Below are positions 19,496-27,361 of a DNA stretch of 37,897 nucleotides, in pieces. Location of the stretch: positions 1 to 37,897 of the forward strand of contig JAMFRN010000181.1 in assembly GCA_026224805.1 (NCBI GenBank), in the 5' to 3' direction. The position numbers were made by a program, and so were the translations under genes. Under the pieces are notes generated by a model that did not search any database, had not been told where the DNA came from, and saw nothing but the letters and a program-made list of their open reading frames with translations. The stretch's first letter is position 1; each line of letters opens with the position of its first letter. The DNA comes from Nevskia soli. Its GTDB lineage: Bacteria; Pseudomonadota; Gammaproteobacteria; Nevskiales; Nevskiaceae.

Positions 19496-19824
19496 TACGG
19501 CGTCCCAGTGCCGGCGGCCGCAGCAGCTGCGTCTTCCTCCTGGCGGGTCAGGTTGACACGCTCGCGCATTTCCTTGCCGGGCTTGAAGTGCGGCACATGC
19601 TTGGCCGGAATGCCTACCGCTTCGCCGGTCTTGGGATTGCGCCCGACGCGCGCCGGACGGCTGTGCAGCGCGAAGCTGCCGAAGCCGCGGATTTCCACGC
19701 GCTCCTGCTGCGCCAGCGCATTGCTGACATGGTCGAGGACGAGTTTGACCGCAAGCTCCACATCCTTCTGCATCAGATGGGTTTGCTTGAGGGCGAGAGA
19801 TTCGATCAGCTCAGACTTGGTCAT
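19495..19824 (-). CDS. ihfB: IHF beta subunit, integration host factor
   Basis: A 109-residue HU/IHF-family protein that bends DNA as a heterodimer with IHF alpha. It begins [11 protein letters not shown] and carries [26 protein letters not shown] and the DNA-contacting arm ending [13 protein letters not shown]. The chosen ATG at 19824 matches the family start; the upstream in-frame extension has no family counterpart. It has a longer Ala-rich tail ([12 protein letters not shown]) than E. coli IHF beta. It lies downstream of rpsA, as in E. coli. Confidence 0.96.
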   Translation of the reverse strand: MTKSELIESLALKQTHLMQKDVELAVKLVLDHVSNALAQQERVEIRGFGSFALHSRPARVGRNPKTGEAVGIPAKHVPHFKPGKEMRERVNLTRQEEDAAAAAAGTGTP

Positions 19825-19884
19825 GGGCTCAGCAAGACTTAAGCGATTGATTTTACAATAAAGAAAAAACCGGGCGCTTGCAAG

Positions 19885-19930
19885 TGGTTGTTTTTCCAAG
19901 CGCGGGCATTTGCGCTTGGAAAAACAACCA
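19885..19930. repeat. perfect 19-bp inverted repeat between rpsA and ihfB
   Basis: TGGTTGTTTTTCCAAGCGC (19885-19903) and its exact reverse complement (19912-19930) flank an 8-base loop, GGGCATTT. It lies 61 bases upstream of the ihfB ATG. A long perfect RNA hairpin would form in any transcript entering ihfB from rpsA. It lacks the usual terminator T-run at the base of the stem. Confidence 0.85.
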
Positions 19931-19940
19931 TCCCCGCGTA

Positions 19941-20013
19941 GGCGGAAATCCAGTTTTTGCGGGTTTTCAAGGTGAATTTCACTAAATAAAGGCGTAGAAA
20001 CTGGATTTCCGCC
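19941..20013. repeat. dRS3-like inverted repeat pair
   Basis: GGCGGAAATCCAGTTT (19941-19956) is repeated as the exact inverse AAACTGGATTTCCGCC (19998-20013). Flanking CCCCGCG and CATCGCGG stretches make each arm a degenerate copy of the TTCCCGC...GCGGGAATCCAG palindromes common in proteobacterial intergenic DNA. The two copies face each other with a 41-base spacer. Confidence 0.6.
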
Positions 20014-20051
20014 ATCGCGGCAATGACGATGCTTGAAAGGGGCGTAATAAA

Positions 20052-20077
20052 AAAGGGCCGTGTTTCCACGGCCCTTT
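20052..20077 (-). terminator. intrinsic terminator of rpsA
   Basis: In rpsA orientation, AAAGGGCCGTG and CACGGCCCTTT form a perfect 11-bp stem with a GAAA tetraloop. The stem is followed by TTTATTA. It starts 24 bases after the rpsA stop codon (20102). Confidence 0.9.
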
Positions 20078-20101
20078 ATTCAACAACTTACCGCCAGAGG
20101 A

Positions 20102-21781
20102 TCAACGATCGTTGCCGCCGATCTGTTCCTTCAGCAGGTCGCCCAGGCTGGTCTTGCCAGTGGAGGCGTTGCGGCTGTACTCGGCCACAGTCTCTTCCTC
20201 TTCCTGGATTTCCTTGGCCTTGACGGACAGGGTAACGATGCGGTTCTTGCGGTCCACGCCGATGAAGCGCGCTTCCAGCGTGTCGCCTTCCTTCAGAACC
20301 TTGGTGGCATCCTCGACGCGATCGCGTGACAGGTCGCCGGCCTTGATGTAGGCCTCGACGCCGCCAGCCAGCTCGATGTTGGCGCCCTTGGCATCAACCG
20401 CCTTGACGATGCCCTTGACCATCGAACCTTTCTGGTTGTCGGCCAGGAACATGGTGAGCGGATCCTGCTGCATCTGCTTCACGCCCAGGGAGATGCGCTC
20501 GCGCGAGCCATCGATGGCCAGAACCACGGCCTCGACTTCCTGGCCCTTGCTGTAGCGGCGCACGGCCTGCTCGCCGGCTTCGTTCCAGTCCAGATCGGAC
20601 AGGTGCACCAGACCGTCGATGCCGCCGTCCAGGCCGATGAAGATGCCGAAGTCGGTGATCGACTTGATGGCGCCATGGACGCGGTCGCCCTTCTGGAAGT
20701 TCTGCGCGAACTCTTCCCACGGATTCGGCTGGCACTGCTTCATACCCAGCGAAATGCGGCGGCGCTCTTCGTCGATGTCGAGGATCATGACTTCGACTTC
20801 GTCGCCGAGGTGAACCACCTTGCCCGGGTTGACGTTCTTGTTGGTCCAGTCCATTTCGGAAACGTGCACCAGACCCTCGACACCCGGCTCGATTTCGACG
20901 AACGCGCCGTAATCGGTGATGTTGGTGATCTTGCCGAACAGGCGGGTCTTTTCCGGGTAGCGGCGGGCGATGTCGACCCAGGGGTCGGCGCCCAGCTGCT
21001 TCAGGCCCAGCGACACGCGGCGACGCTCGCGGTCGTACTTCAGGACCTTGACTTCGATCTCGGTGCCGACGGTGACCACTTCCGCCGGATCCTTGATGCG
21101 CTTCCAGGTCATGTCGGTGATGTGCAGCAGGCCGTCGATGCCGCCGAGGTCCACGAACGCGCCGTATTCGACCAGGTTCTTGACCACGCCGCGGAGGATC
21201 GCGCCTTCCTGCAGCTTTTCCAGCAGCATGTCGCGCTCGGCGCTGTACTCGGCTTCGAGCACTTCGCGGCGGGAGACGACGACGTTGTTGCGCAGGCGGT
21301 CGAGCTTGATGACCTTGAACTCGAGCGGCTTGCCTTCCAGGTAGGCGGTGTCGCGCACCGGACGGACGTCGACCAGCGAGCCCGGCAGGAACGCGCGGAC
21401 ATTACCGATATCGACGGTGAAGCCGCCCTTGACCTTGCCGGTGATCGTGCCGATGACCGTTTCCTTGCCCTCGAACGCCTTGGTGAGGCGGTCCCAGGTG
21501 CGGATGCGTTCAGCCTTTTCCTTGCTGAAACGGGTTTCGCCAAAACCGTCCTCAACCGTCTCCAGGGCTACTTCGATGCGGTCGCCGACGGCTACCGTGG
21601 CTTCCGCGCCATCGATCTGGAATTCCTGGATGGGGATGACGCCTTCGGACTTGAGGCCCGCGTCGACAATCACGACGTCCGGCTTCACTTCCAGCACGAT
21701 CGCGCTGACGATGGTGCCGGGCTGCATGGACTGGCCGCCCTTCAGGCTTTGTTCAAACAGTTCAGCAAAACTCTCGATCAT
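20102..21781 (-). CDS. rpsA: ribosomal protein S1
   Basis: A 559-residue protein, near the 557 of E. coli S1, with six successive S1 (OB-fold) domains. Repeated signatures such as [40 protein letters not shown] and [20 protein letters not shown] mark domains 3-5. S1 binds mRNA leaders on the 30S subunit and autoregulates its own translation. Upstream of the ATG there is only a weak GAG at 9-base spacing, in keeping with the degenerate Shine-Dalgarno known for rpsA. cmk lies upstream, as in E. coli and Pseudomonas. Confidence 0.98.
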   Translation of the reverse strand: MIESFAELFEQSLKGGQSMQPGTIVSAIVLEVKPDVVIVDAGLKSEGVIPIQEFQIDGAEATVAVGDRIEVALETVEDGFGETRFSKEKAERIRTWDRLTKAFEGKETVIGTITGKVKGGFTVDIGNVRAFLPGSLVDVRPVRDTAYLEGKPLEFKVIKLDRLRNNVVVSRREVLEAEYSAERDMLLEKLQEGAILRGVVKNLVEYGAFVDLGGIDGLLHITDMTWKRIKDPAEVVTVGTEIEVKVLKYDRERRRVSLGLKQLGADPWVDIARRYPEKTRLFGKITNITDYGAFVEIEPGVEGLVHVSEMDWTNKNVNPGKVVHLGDEVEVMILDIDEERRRISLGMKQCQPNPWEEFAQNFQKGDRVHGAIKSITDFGIFIGLDGGIDGLVHLSDLDWNEAGEQAVRRYSKGQEVEAVVLAIDGSRERISLGVKQMQQDPLTMFLADNQKGSMVKGIVKAVDAKGANIELAGGVEAYIKAGDLSRDRVEDATKVLKEGDTLEARFIGVDRKNRIVTLSVKAKEIQEEEETVAEYSRNASTGKTSLGDLLKEQIGGNDR

Positions 21782-21844
21782 TCAAAACACTCTTGGTTGG
21801 TTGACAACTTCCTGGCGGCGTCCTGCTACCGGGGTCCGATTACG

Positions 21845-21918
21845 AATGGGCGGCATCCTTGCAACCCAAATCCTTTGCTGCCAAATCCTTACTGCAGAAT
21901 TCTTGATCCAAATCCCCG
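21845..21918 (-). repeat. direct repeats in the rpsA leader
   Basis: In rpsA orientation the hexamer ATTTGG occurs three times in the 159-base cmk-rpsA gap, twice as AAGGATTTGG. Repeated single-stranded elements of this kind could be part of the S1 autoregulatory leader. I see no standard promoter that I would defend here. Confidence 0.3.
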
Positions 21919-21940
21919 AACGGCGCTGAACGGTATGAAA

Positions 21941-22627
21941 TCAACGGGAAATGCCGCGATCACGCAGCAAACACCCGACTTCCGCCAGAACTTCGTCCGG
22001 TTTCATCTGCGTGGAATCCACGACTATGGCGTCGGCGGCTGGGGCAAGCGGCGCTATGGCTCGCTTGCGGTCGCGTTCGTCGCGGGCGCGTACTTCATCA
22101 CACAGGTCTAACAGTTTAGCATTTACACCAGCTTGGCTCAACTGACGCCAGCGCCGCTCAGCCCTGGCCTCGGCACTGGCATCGAGGAAGATTTTCAGCC
22201 TCGCATCGGGGAATATCACCGTGCCCATGTCGCGGCCATCGCCTACCAGCCCGGGAGCCTGGCGGAAGTCCCGCTGACGCTGCAGCAGGGCCGCCCGCAC
22301 CGGCTCGGCCGAAGCGATGTGCGAGGCCAGGCCGCCGGTCGATTCGGCGCGGATTGCGCTGGTCCAGTCCTCGCCATCGACCAGGATCGCCTCGTCCGCT
22401 TCAGTGGTGCCGACGAAGCGGATATCAAGGCCCGGCGCCAGTGCCGCCACGGCTTCGGGCCGCTCGTGGGAAATCCCGGCCCGCTGCGCGGCCAGGGCCA
22501 GGATGCGATAGAGGGCGCCGCTGTCGAGCCGGTGCCAGCCCAGTTCGTGCGCCAGCCAGCGCGTCACCATGCCCTTGCCGACGCCGCTGGGGCCGTCCAC
22601 GGCAATGACCGGCGGCAGAGCGCTCAT
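21941..22627 (-). CDS. cmk: cytidylate kinase
   Basis: A 228-residue P-loop kinase that phosphorylates CMP and dCMP with ATP. It begins MSALPPVIAVDGPSGVGKG, with Walker A GPSGVGKG at residues about 12-19. It carries LDSGALYR and VGDGRDMGTVIFPDA, both standard Cmk signatures. The start at 22627 is two bases after the aroA stop. The order aroA-cmk-rpsA is conserved with E. coli. Confidence 0.96.
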   Translation of the reverse strand: MSALPPVIAVDGPSGVGKGMVTRWLAHELGWHRLDSGALYRILALAAQRAGISHERPEAVAALAPGLDIRFVGTTEADEAILVDGEDWTSAIRAESTGGLASHIASAEPVRAALLQRQRDFRQAPGLVGDGRDMGTVIFPDARLKIFLDASAEARAERRWRQLSQAGVNAKLLDLCDEVRARDERDRKRAIAPLAPAADAIVVDSTQMKPDEVLAEVGCLLRDRGISR

Positions 22628-22629
22628 GC

Positions 22630-23943
22630 TCAGCCCTGCACCACGATGTTCAATCCGGCCGACGCAGCCAGATCGGCGAAGCCGGGGAAAGAGGTATTGA
22701 CGTTGGCGCAGTCGAGGATACGGATCGGCTGTTCCGCCCGCAGCGCGGCGACGGCGAAGGACATGGCGATGCGGTGATCCCCTTTCGAGTCCACCGTGGC
22801 GCCCTGCATGCGGCCGCCGGTAATGCGCGCGCCGTCCGGCTGCGCCAGCGCCGAGATGCCCAGGGCCTGCAGGCCATCGCACATGGCCTGGATGCGGTCG
22901 CTCTCCTTGACCCGCAGCTCGGCGGCCCCGGTGACGACGGTTTCACCCCGGGCGCAGGCGGCGGCAACGAAAATCGCGGGAAATTCGTCGATGGCATTGG
23001 CGACCAAGACGTGATCCACGTCGATGCCGTGCAGCCGCCGGCCGCGCACGCGCAGGTCCGCCACCGGCTCGCCGCCGAAATGGCGCTGATTCAGCAGATC
23101 GATGTCGGCGCCCATGCGGCGCAGGATCTCGATCACGCCGGTACGGGTGGGATTGATGCCGACATCGCTGAGCAGCAGCTCCGAGCCCGGCACGATGGCC
23201 GCGCCGAGCATGAAAAAGGTGGCCGAGGAAATATCCGCCGGCACCTCGACGTCGCTGGCGCGCAGCGCCTGTCCGCTCACCACCGCCGCCCTGCCCGGCG
23301 CGGCATCGACCTGGACGCCGAAGGCGCGCAGCATGCGCTCGGTGTGATCGCGCGAAGGCTCCGGCTCGAATACCTCGGTGCGCCCCTTGGCGTACAGGCC
23401 CGCCAGCAGGATGCCGGACTTGACCTGGGCGCTGGCCACCGGCGACTTGTAGCTGATGCCGCCGAGGCCGCCCGCAGCGGCCTGGATGCGCAGCGGCGCG
23501 GTATTGCGCGCGGTGGTTTCGATCTGCGCGCCCATCTGCCGCAGCGGATCGACGATGCGCCGCATCGGCCGCCGCGACAGCGACTCGTCGCCGATCAGGG
23601 TGCTGGGGAAATTCTGGGCCGCCAGCAGGCCGGTCATCAGCCGCATCGAAGTGCCGGAGTTGCCCAGATCGAGCGCCTGCGCCGGCTCACGCAGGCCATG
23701 CAGGCCGACGCCGTGGACGCGCAGATGGGTTTCCGCCAGCTGGTCGATGCGCACCCCCATGGCACGGAACGCCTTCATGGTGCTCAGGCAGTCCTCGCCG
23801 GTGAGGAAGCCGCGCACTTCCGACTGGCCCTCGGCCAGTGAAGCCAGCATCACCGCGCGGTGCGAGATCGATTTGTCGCCGGGCACGCGAACCGTGCCGG
23901 AAAACGAGCCGCCGGGATGGACGATGAAGGTGACTTCGGACAT
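22630..23943 (-). CDS. aroA: EPSP synthase (3-phosphoshikimate 1-carboxyvinyltransferase)
   Basis: A 437-residue enzyme of the shikimate pathway joining shikimate 3-phosphate and PEP. PGDKSISHRAVML near the N-terminus, LGNSGTSMRLMTGLL at about residues 92-106 and RVKESDRIQAM at about 346-356 are diagnostic. The NSGTSMR form (with Ser after Thr rather than the TAMRP of class I) fits the class II-like bacterial enzymes. In many pseudomonads tyrA and aroA are fused; here they are separate, with a 166-base gap containing REP-like hairpins. Confidence 0.96.
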   Translation of the reverse strand: MSEVTFIVHPGGSFSGTVRVPGDKSISHRAVMLASLAEGQSEVRGFLTGEDCLSTMKAFRAMGVRIDQLAETHLRVHGVGLHGLREPAQALDLGNSGTSMRLMTGLLAAQNFPSTLIGDESLSRRPMRRIVDPLRQMGAQIETTARNTAPLRIQAAAGGLGGISYKSPVASAQVKSGILLAGLYAKGRTEVFEPEPSRDHTERMLRAFGVQVDAAPGRAAVVSGQALRASDVEVPADISSATFFMLGAAIVPGSELLLSDVGINPTRTGVIEILRRMGADIDLLNQRHFGGEPVADLRVRGRRLHGIDVDHVLVANAIDEFPAIFVAAACARGETVVTGAAELRVKESDRIQAMCDGLQALGISALAQPDGARITGGRMQGATVDSKGDHRIAMSFAVAALRAEQPIRILDCANVNTSFPGFADLAASAGLNIVVQG

Positions 23944-24030
23944 AGGGAATTCTGGCTGAAACAGGAAATCGGTTGCGAACTTTCGGGCGCGGCAGCTTAG
24001 TCCATTTCCCGTTGCGTCGCGATCACAGCA

Positions 24031-24107
24031 ATCGTCATCCCGGCGAAAGCCGGGGTTGCGCAGCGGGCGAACTTCCTGGGTACCGGCTTGTGCCGGTACG
24101 ACGCAAG
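24031..24107. repeat. paired REP-like hairpins between tyrA and aroA
   Basis: Hairpin one is CCCGGC-GAAA-GCCGGG (24039-24054), preceded by CGTCAT. Hairpin two is GTACCGGC-TTGT-GCCGGTAC (24080-24099), followed by GACGCAAG, the same tail as at 9190-9218. The second overlaps the region just before the tyrA stop at 24110. The arrangement resembles a BIME-type REP pair. Confidence 0.6.
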
Positions 24108-24109
24108 GT

Positions 24110-25000
24110 TCACTCGATCCGCGCCAAATGCCTTTCGCGGGCCGCGCGGGCGCGCTCGAAAATGCCGAGCAGGGCGTCCCAGCGCTGTTGTTCGATCAGC
24201 TCGTGCAGTTCCTGCAGCTCGGCGATCTGCCGGCGCAACAGTTCCGCCACCGGCTGCGCGTTGGCGCGCAGGATGTCGTGCCACATGCGCGGGCTGCTGG
24301 AGGCGATGCGGGTGAAATCGCGGAAGCCGCCGCCGGCATTGGGAAACAGGTCGGCCTCGGCGCCTTCGAGCCGCCCCAGCATGTCGACGAAGCTGTAAGC
24401 CAGCAGGTGCGGCAGATGCGAGGTGGCGGCGAAAATCTGGTCGTGGCGCTGCGGCTCCATGGTCACCACGCGCGCGCCGGTGGCCTGCCACAGCCAGGCC
24501 ACCTGCCCTTGCGCCGCTTCGTCCTGGCGCTCATGCGGCGTCAGGATCACGCGGTGGCCGCGGAACAGTTCAGCGTGCGAATGGGCCACGCCGCTCTTTT
24601 CGGTGCCGGCGATGGGATGCGCCGGCACGAAGCGCGGCGGCAGGTCGCCGAACACTTCCCGCGCCGCCGCCAGCACCGACTGCTTGGTGCTGCCAACGTC
24701 GGTGATGATCATCTCCGGCTTCAACGCCGGGGCGCAGGCGCGCAGGGCCGCGCCGGTGGCCAGCACCGGCACCGCGATCAGCACCACGTCGGCGCCCTTC
24801 ACCGCCTGCTCGGCGCTGGTCGCGGCAATCTCGATCACGCCCAGGGTCTGCGCCTGGCGCACCTGCTCGGGATCGGTATCGAAGCCTGCGATGGAACCGA
24901 CCGCACCAGCGGCGCGCAGGGCCCGCGCCAGCGAGCCGCCGATCAGGCCGAGGCCGATGACGGCCAGACGGCGGATTGGCGCGTGTCCGTGTCCGCTCAC
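24110..25000 (-). CDS. tyrA: prephenate dehydrogenase
   Basis: About 296 residues from a GTG at 25000. It converts prephenate to 4-hydroxyphenylpyruvate in tyrosine synthesis. The Rossmann motif VIGLGLIGGSLARAL opens the protein, and HPIAGTEKSGV and AATSHLPHLLAYSF belong to the catalytic domain. A longer in-frame start at 25075 would translate a GC-rich palindrome (25028-25046), so I reject it. hisC and pheA lie upstream, giving a pheA-hisC-tyrA-aroA aromatic block. Confidence 0.92.
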   Translation of the reverse strand: MSGHGHAPIRRLAVIGLGLIGGSLARALRAAGAVGSIAGFDTDPEQVRQAQTLGVIEIAATSAEQAVKGADVVLIAVPVLATGAALRACAPALKPEMIITDVGSTKQSVLAAAREVFGDLPPRFVPAHPIAGTEKSGVAHSHAELFRGHRVILTPHERQDEAAQGQVAWLWQATGARVVTMEPQRHDQIFAATSHLPHLLAYSFVDMLGRLEGAEADLFPNAGGGFRDFTRIASSSPRMWHDILRANAQPVAELLRRQIAELQELHELIEQQRWDALLGIFERARAARERHLARIE

Positions 25001-25027
25001 GGAGCCGCCGTGAGCAGCGTGGAAGGG

Positions 25028-25046
25028 CCCCACGCGCAGCGTGGGG
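25028..25046. repeat. palindrome CCCCACGC-GCA-GCGTGGGG
   Basis: A perfect 8-bp inverted repeat with a 3-base loop, in the hisC-tyrA gap. A second short stem, CTCACGG-AGCCG-CCGTGAG, lies at about 24996-25014 around the tyrA start. Either may affect tyrA translation or be a copy of a dispersed repeat. Confidence 0.5.
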
Positions 25047-25115
25047 ATCCTAGCGTCGCGAGTCGGCGCAGGCATGAGAACAGGCCATGCCTCTCAAAAT
25101 TACACGAGCGGCGTC

Positions 25116-26255
25116 TCATGCCTGCAGTGCTTTCCTGAGCGAGGCGAGGAAGCGGTCATTCTCCGCCTCGGTGCCGATGCTGACGCGCAGGAAATTCGGC
25201 AGCAGGTAGGAGCCCATCGGCCGCACGATCACGCCCTGTTCCAGCAGCGCCTGGTGGATCGGTGCGGAAGGCCGGCCGAAATCCACCGTGACGAAGTTCG
25301 CCTGGGTCGGCAGGACCCGCAGACCCATGTCCTGCAGCGCCTTGGCGACGCGCGTGCGCTCCTGCGTATTGAGCTGCACGCAGCGGGCGACATGCTCGTT
25401 GTCTTCCAGCGCCAGCTCCGCCGCCAGCAGGGCCAGCGAGCCGTTGTTGAAGGGCTGGCGCACGCGATGCAGCAGGTCGGTCAATGCCGGATGTGCGACG
25501 CCGTAGCCGATGCGCAGCGCGGCGATGCCATGCACCTTGGAGAAGGTGCGCGTGATCATCAGGTTGGGATAGCGTCGCATCAGCCCATCGCTGTCGATAC
25601 GCTGCGCCGGGTCCTGGAAATGGTGGTAAGCCTCGTCCAGCACCACCACTGTGTGCGACGGCACCTGCTCCATGAAGCGCTCGAAGGCACCGGCTTCGAT
25701 CCAGGTTCCGGTCGGGTTGTTGGGGGTGGCGATGAAGATCACCGCCACATCCGGGCGCAACATGCGCAGCATGGCGTCGAGGTCGTCGCCGTAGGGCATG
25801 TCGCTGTCGGCGGCGAGCGCCGGCACCACGATGGCCTCGGCGCCCTGCGCCAGCGTCACCAGCGGGTAGACGGCGAAGGCGTACTTGGAATACATCGCTG
25901 CGCGGCCCGGACCGAGAAACACGCGGGCGACCAGGTCGAGCAGGGTGTTGGAGCCGTTGCACAGGGTGATCGATTCCGATCCGACGCCATGCAATGCCGC
26001 CAGCTTGGCCTTGAGACGGAAGCCGCCGTCGTCCGGATACAGCGCCAGGTTGCCTTCCGAGGCTGCAGCGAGCGCCGCTTTCACTTTCGGGCTGGGGCCG
26101 AGCGGGTTCTCGTTGGAGGCCAGCTTGATGGCATTGCTCACGCCCAGGCGGCGCTGCAATTCTTCCACCGGCATGCCCGGCTCATAGGGGTGCAGCTCTT
26201 TTACGCCGGGGGCGACGAATTCGAGGAACGGCAAAGTCTCTTTGCTACCACTCAT
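25116..26255 (-). CDS. hisC: histidinol-phosphate/aromatic aminotransferase
   Basis: A 379-residue class I/II PLP aminotransferase, of the HisC family, with SNENPLGPSP, IATPNNPTGT and the PLP lysine in TFSKVHGIAALRIGYG. Being located between pheA and tyrA rather than in a his operon, it is likely the HisC2 type that also transaminates aromatic keto acids or prephenate, as in Pseudomonas. The ATG at 26255 overlaps the pheA stop by one base (TGATG), and MSGSKETLPFLEFVAPGVKE is the expected start. Specificity between histidinol-phosphate and aromatic substrates is inference. Confidence 0.92.
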   Translation of the reverse strand: MSGSKETLPFLEFVAPGVKELHPYEPGMPVEELQRRLGVSNAIKLASNENPLGPSPKVKAALAAASEGNLALYPDDGGFRLKAKLAALHGVGSESITLCNGSNTLLDLVARVFLGPGRAAMYSKYAFAVYPLVTLAQGAEAIVVPALAADSDMPYGDDLDAMLRMLRPDVAVIFIATPNNPTGTWIEAGAFERFMEQVPSHTVVVLDEAYHHFQDPAQRIDSDGLMRRYPNLMITRTFSKVHGIAALRIGYGVAHPALTDLLHRVRQPFNNGSLALLAAELALEDNEHVARCVQLNTQERTRVAKALQDMGLRVLPTQANFVTVDFGRPSAPIHQALLEQGVIVRPMGSYLLPNFLRVSIGTEAENDRFLASLRKALQA

Positions 26256-27352
26256 CACATCACCGCCCGCGGATAGGAGCCGAGTATTTTGAAGAAGGCG
26301 GAGCGCTTGCGCACTTCCTCCAAAGCCTGCGCCACATGCGCTTCGGAGCCATGGCCTTCCAGATCGAGGAAGAAATTGTAGTCCCACACGCCGCGGCGGC
26401 TGGGACGCGACTCGATCTTGCTCAGGTTGATGCTGGCGGCGGCGAACGGCTCGAGCAGGCGGAACAGCGCCCCGGCTTCGCCGCCGCTCAACGCCGAGCA
26501 GACCAGCGAGGTGCGGTCGGCCCCGGTGGCTTCCGGATTCTGCCGGCCGATCACCAGGAAGCGCGTGGTGTTGTTGGGGTCGTCCTCGACGTTGGCGGCG
26601 AGCACGCGCAGGCCGTACAGCTCGCCGGCGGCGGCGCTGGCGATGGCCGCGCCCTGCCCGCTCAACGCCCCCCGCTTGGCGGCGGCGCCATTGCTGGCCA
26701 TGGGCTCGCGCGCCGCGCCGGGCAGGCGCGTGTCGAGCCAGCGCCGGCACTGGGCGAAGGACTGCGGGTGGGCATAGATCACCTGCACATCCTCGAAGCT
26801 CTCATGCCGCGTCAGCAGCTGGTGATGCACCGGCAGCCACACTTCGCCGCAGATCGACAACGGCGTGTTGGCCAGCAGGTCGAGCGTGCTGGTGACCACG
26901 CCCTCGGTCGAATTCTCGATCGGCACCACACCATAGGCGGCGATGCCGGATTCCACGTCGCGGAAGATCTCGTCGATCGCCGATACCGCGCGCGCCGCCA
27001 CCTGGTGGCCGAAATGCTTGTACACCGCGGCCTGGGTGTAAGTGCCCTCGGGGCCGAGGTAGCTCACCGACAGCGGCGATTCCAGCGCCAGGCAGGCCGA
27101 CATGATCTCGCGCATCAGGTGCGCCATCATCTCGTCCGGCAGCGGCCCCTGATTGCGCGCCATGGCGCGCTTCAACACCTCGGCCTCGCGCGCCGGGCGG
27201 TAATGATCGCCGACCGCACCGCCGTTTCTTTCCTTGATCTCGCGCACCTGCTCGGCCACCCGGGCGCGCTGCGAAATCAGCGCCTGCAGCTCGGTATCGA
27301 TGGCGTCGATCTGCGCGCGGGCCTTGCCCAGTTCCTCATTGCCGTTGGACAT
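26255..27352 (-). CDS. pheA: bifunctional chorismate mutase / prephenate dehydratase
   Basis: A 365-residue P-protein making phenylpyruvate from chorismate. An AroQ chorismate mutase helix lies in residues about 5-90 (KARAQIDAIDTELQALISQR). The prephenate dehydratase domain spans about 95-275 (YLGPEGTYTQAAVYKHFG, VPIENSTEGVV). A C-terminal ACT domain with the Phe-binding ESRP motif (KIESRPSRRGVWDY) allows feedback inhibition. Its stop overlaps hisC by one base. The order serA-pheA-hisC suggests one transcript. Confidence 0.96.
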   Translation of the reverse strand: MSNGNEELGKARAQIDAIDTELQALISQRARVAEQVREIKERNGGAVGDHYRPAREAEVLKRAMARNQGPLPDEMMAHLMREIMSACLALESPLSVSYLGPEGTYTQAAVYKHFGHQVAARAVSAIDEIFRDVESGIAAYGVVPIENSTEGVVTSTLDLLANTPLSICGEVWLPVHHQLLTRHESFEDVQVIYAHPQSFAQCRRWLDTRLPGAAREPMASNGAAAKRGALSGQGAAIASAAAGELYGLRVLAANVEDDPNNTTRFLVIGRQNPEATGADRTSLVCSALSGGEAGALFRLLEPFAAASINLSKIESRPSRRGVWDYNFFLDLEGHGSEAHVAQALEEVRKRSAFFKILGSYPRAVM

Positions 27353-27361
27353 GATCGTTCT

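Noticed and set aside
25001-25075. N-terminal extension of tyrA from an upstream start
   Set aside because: The added residues translate a GC-rich palindrome and do not resemble any prephenate dehydrogenase N-terminus.
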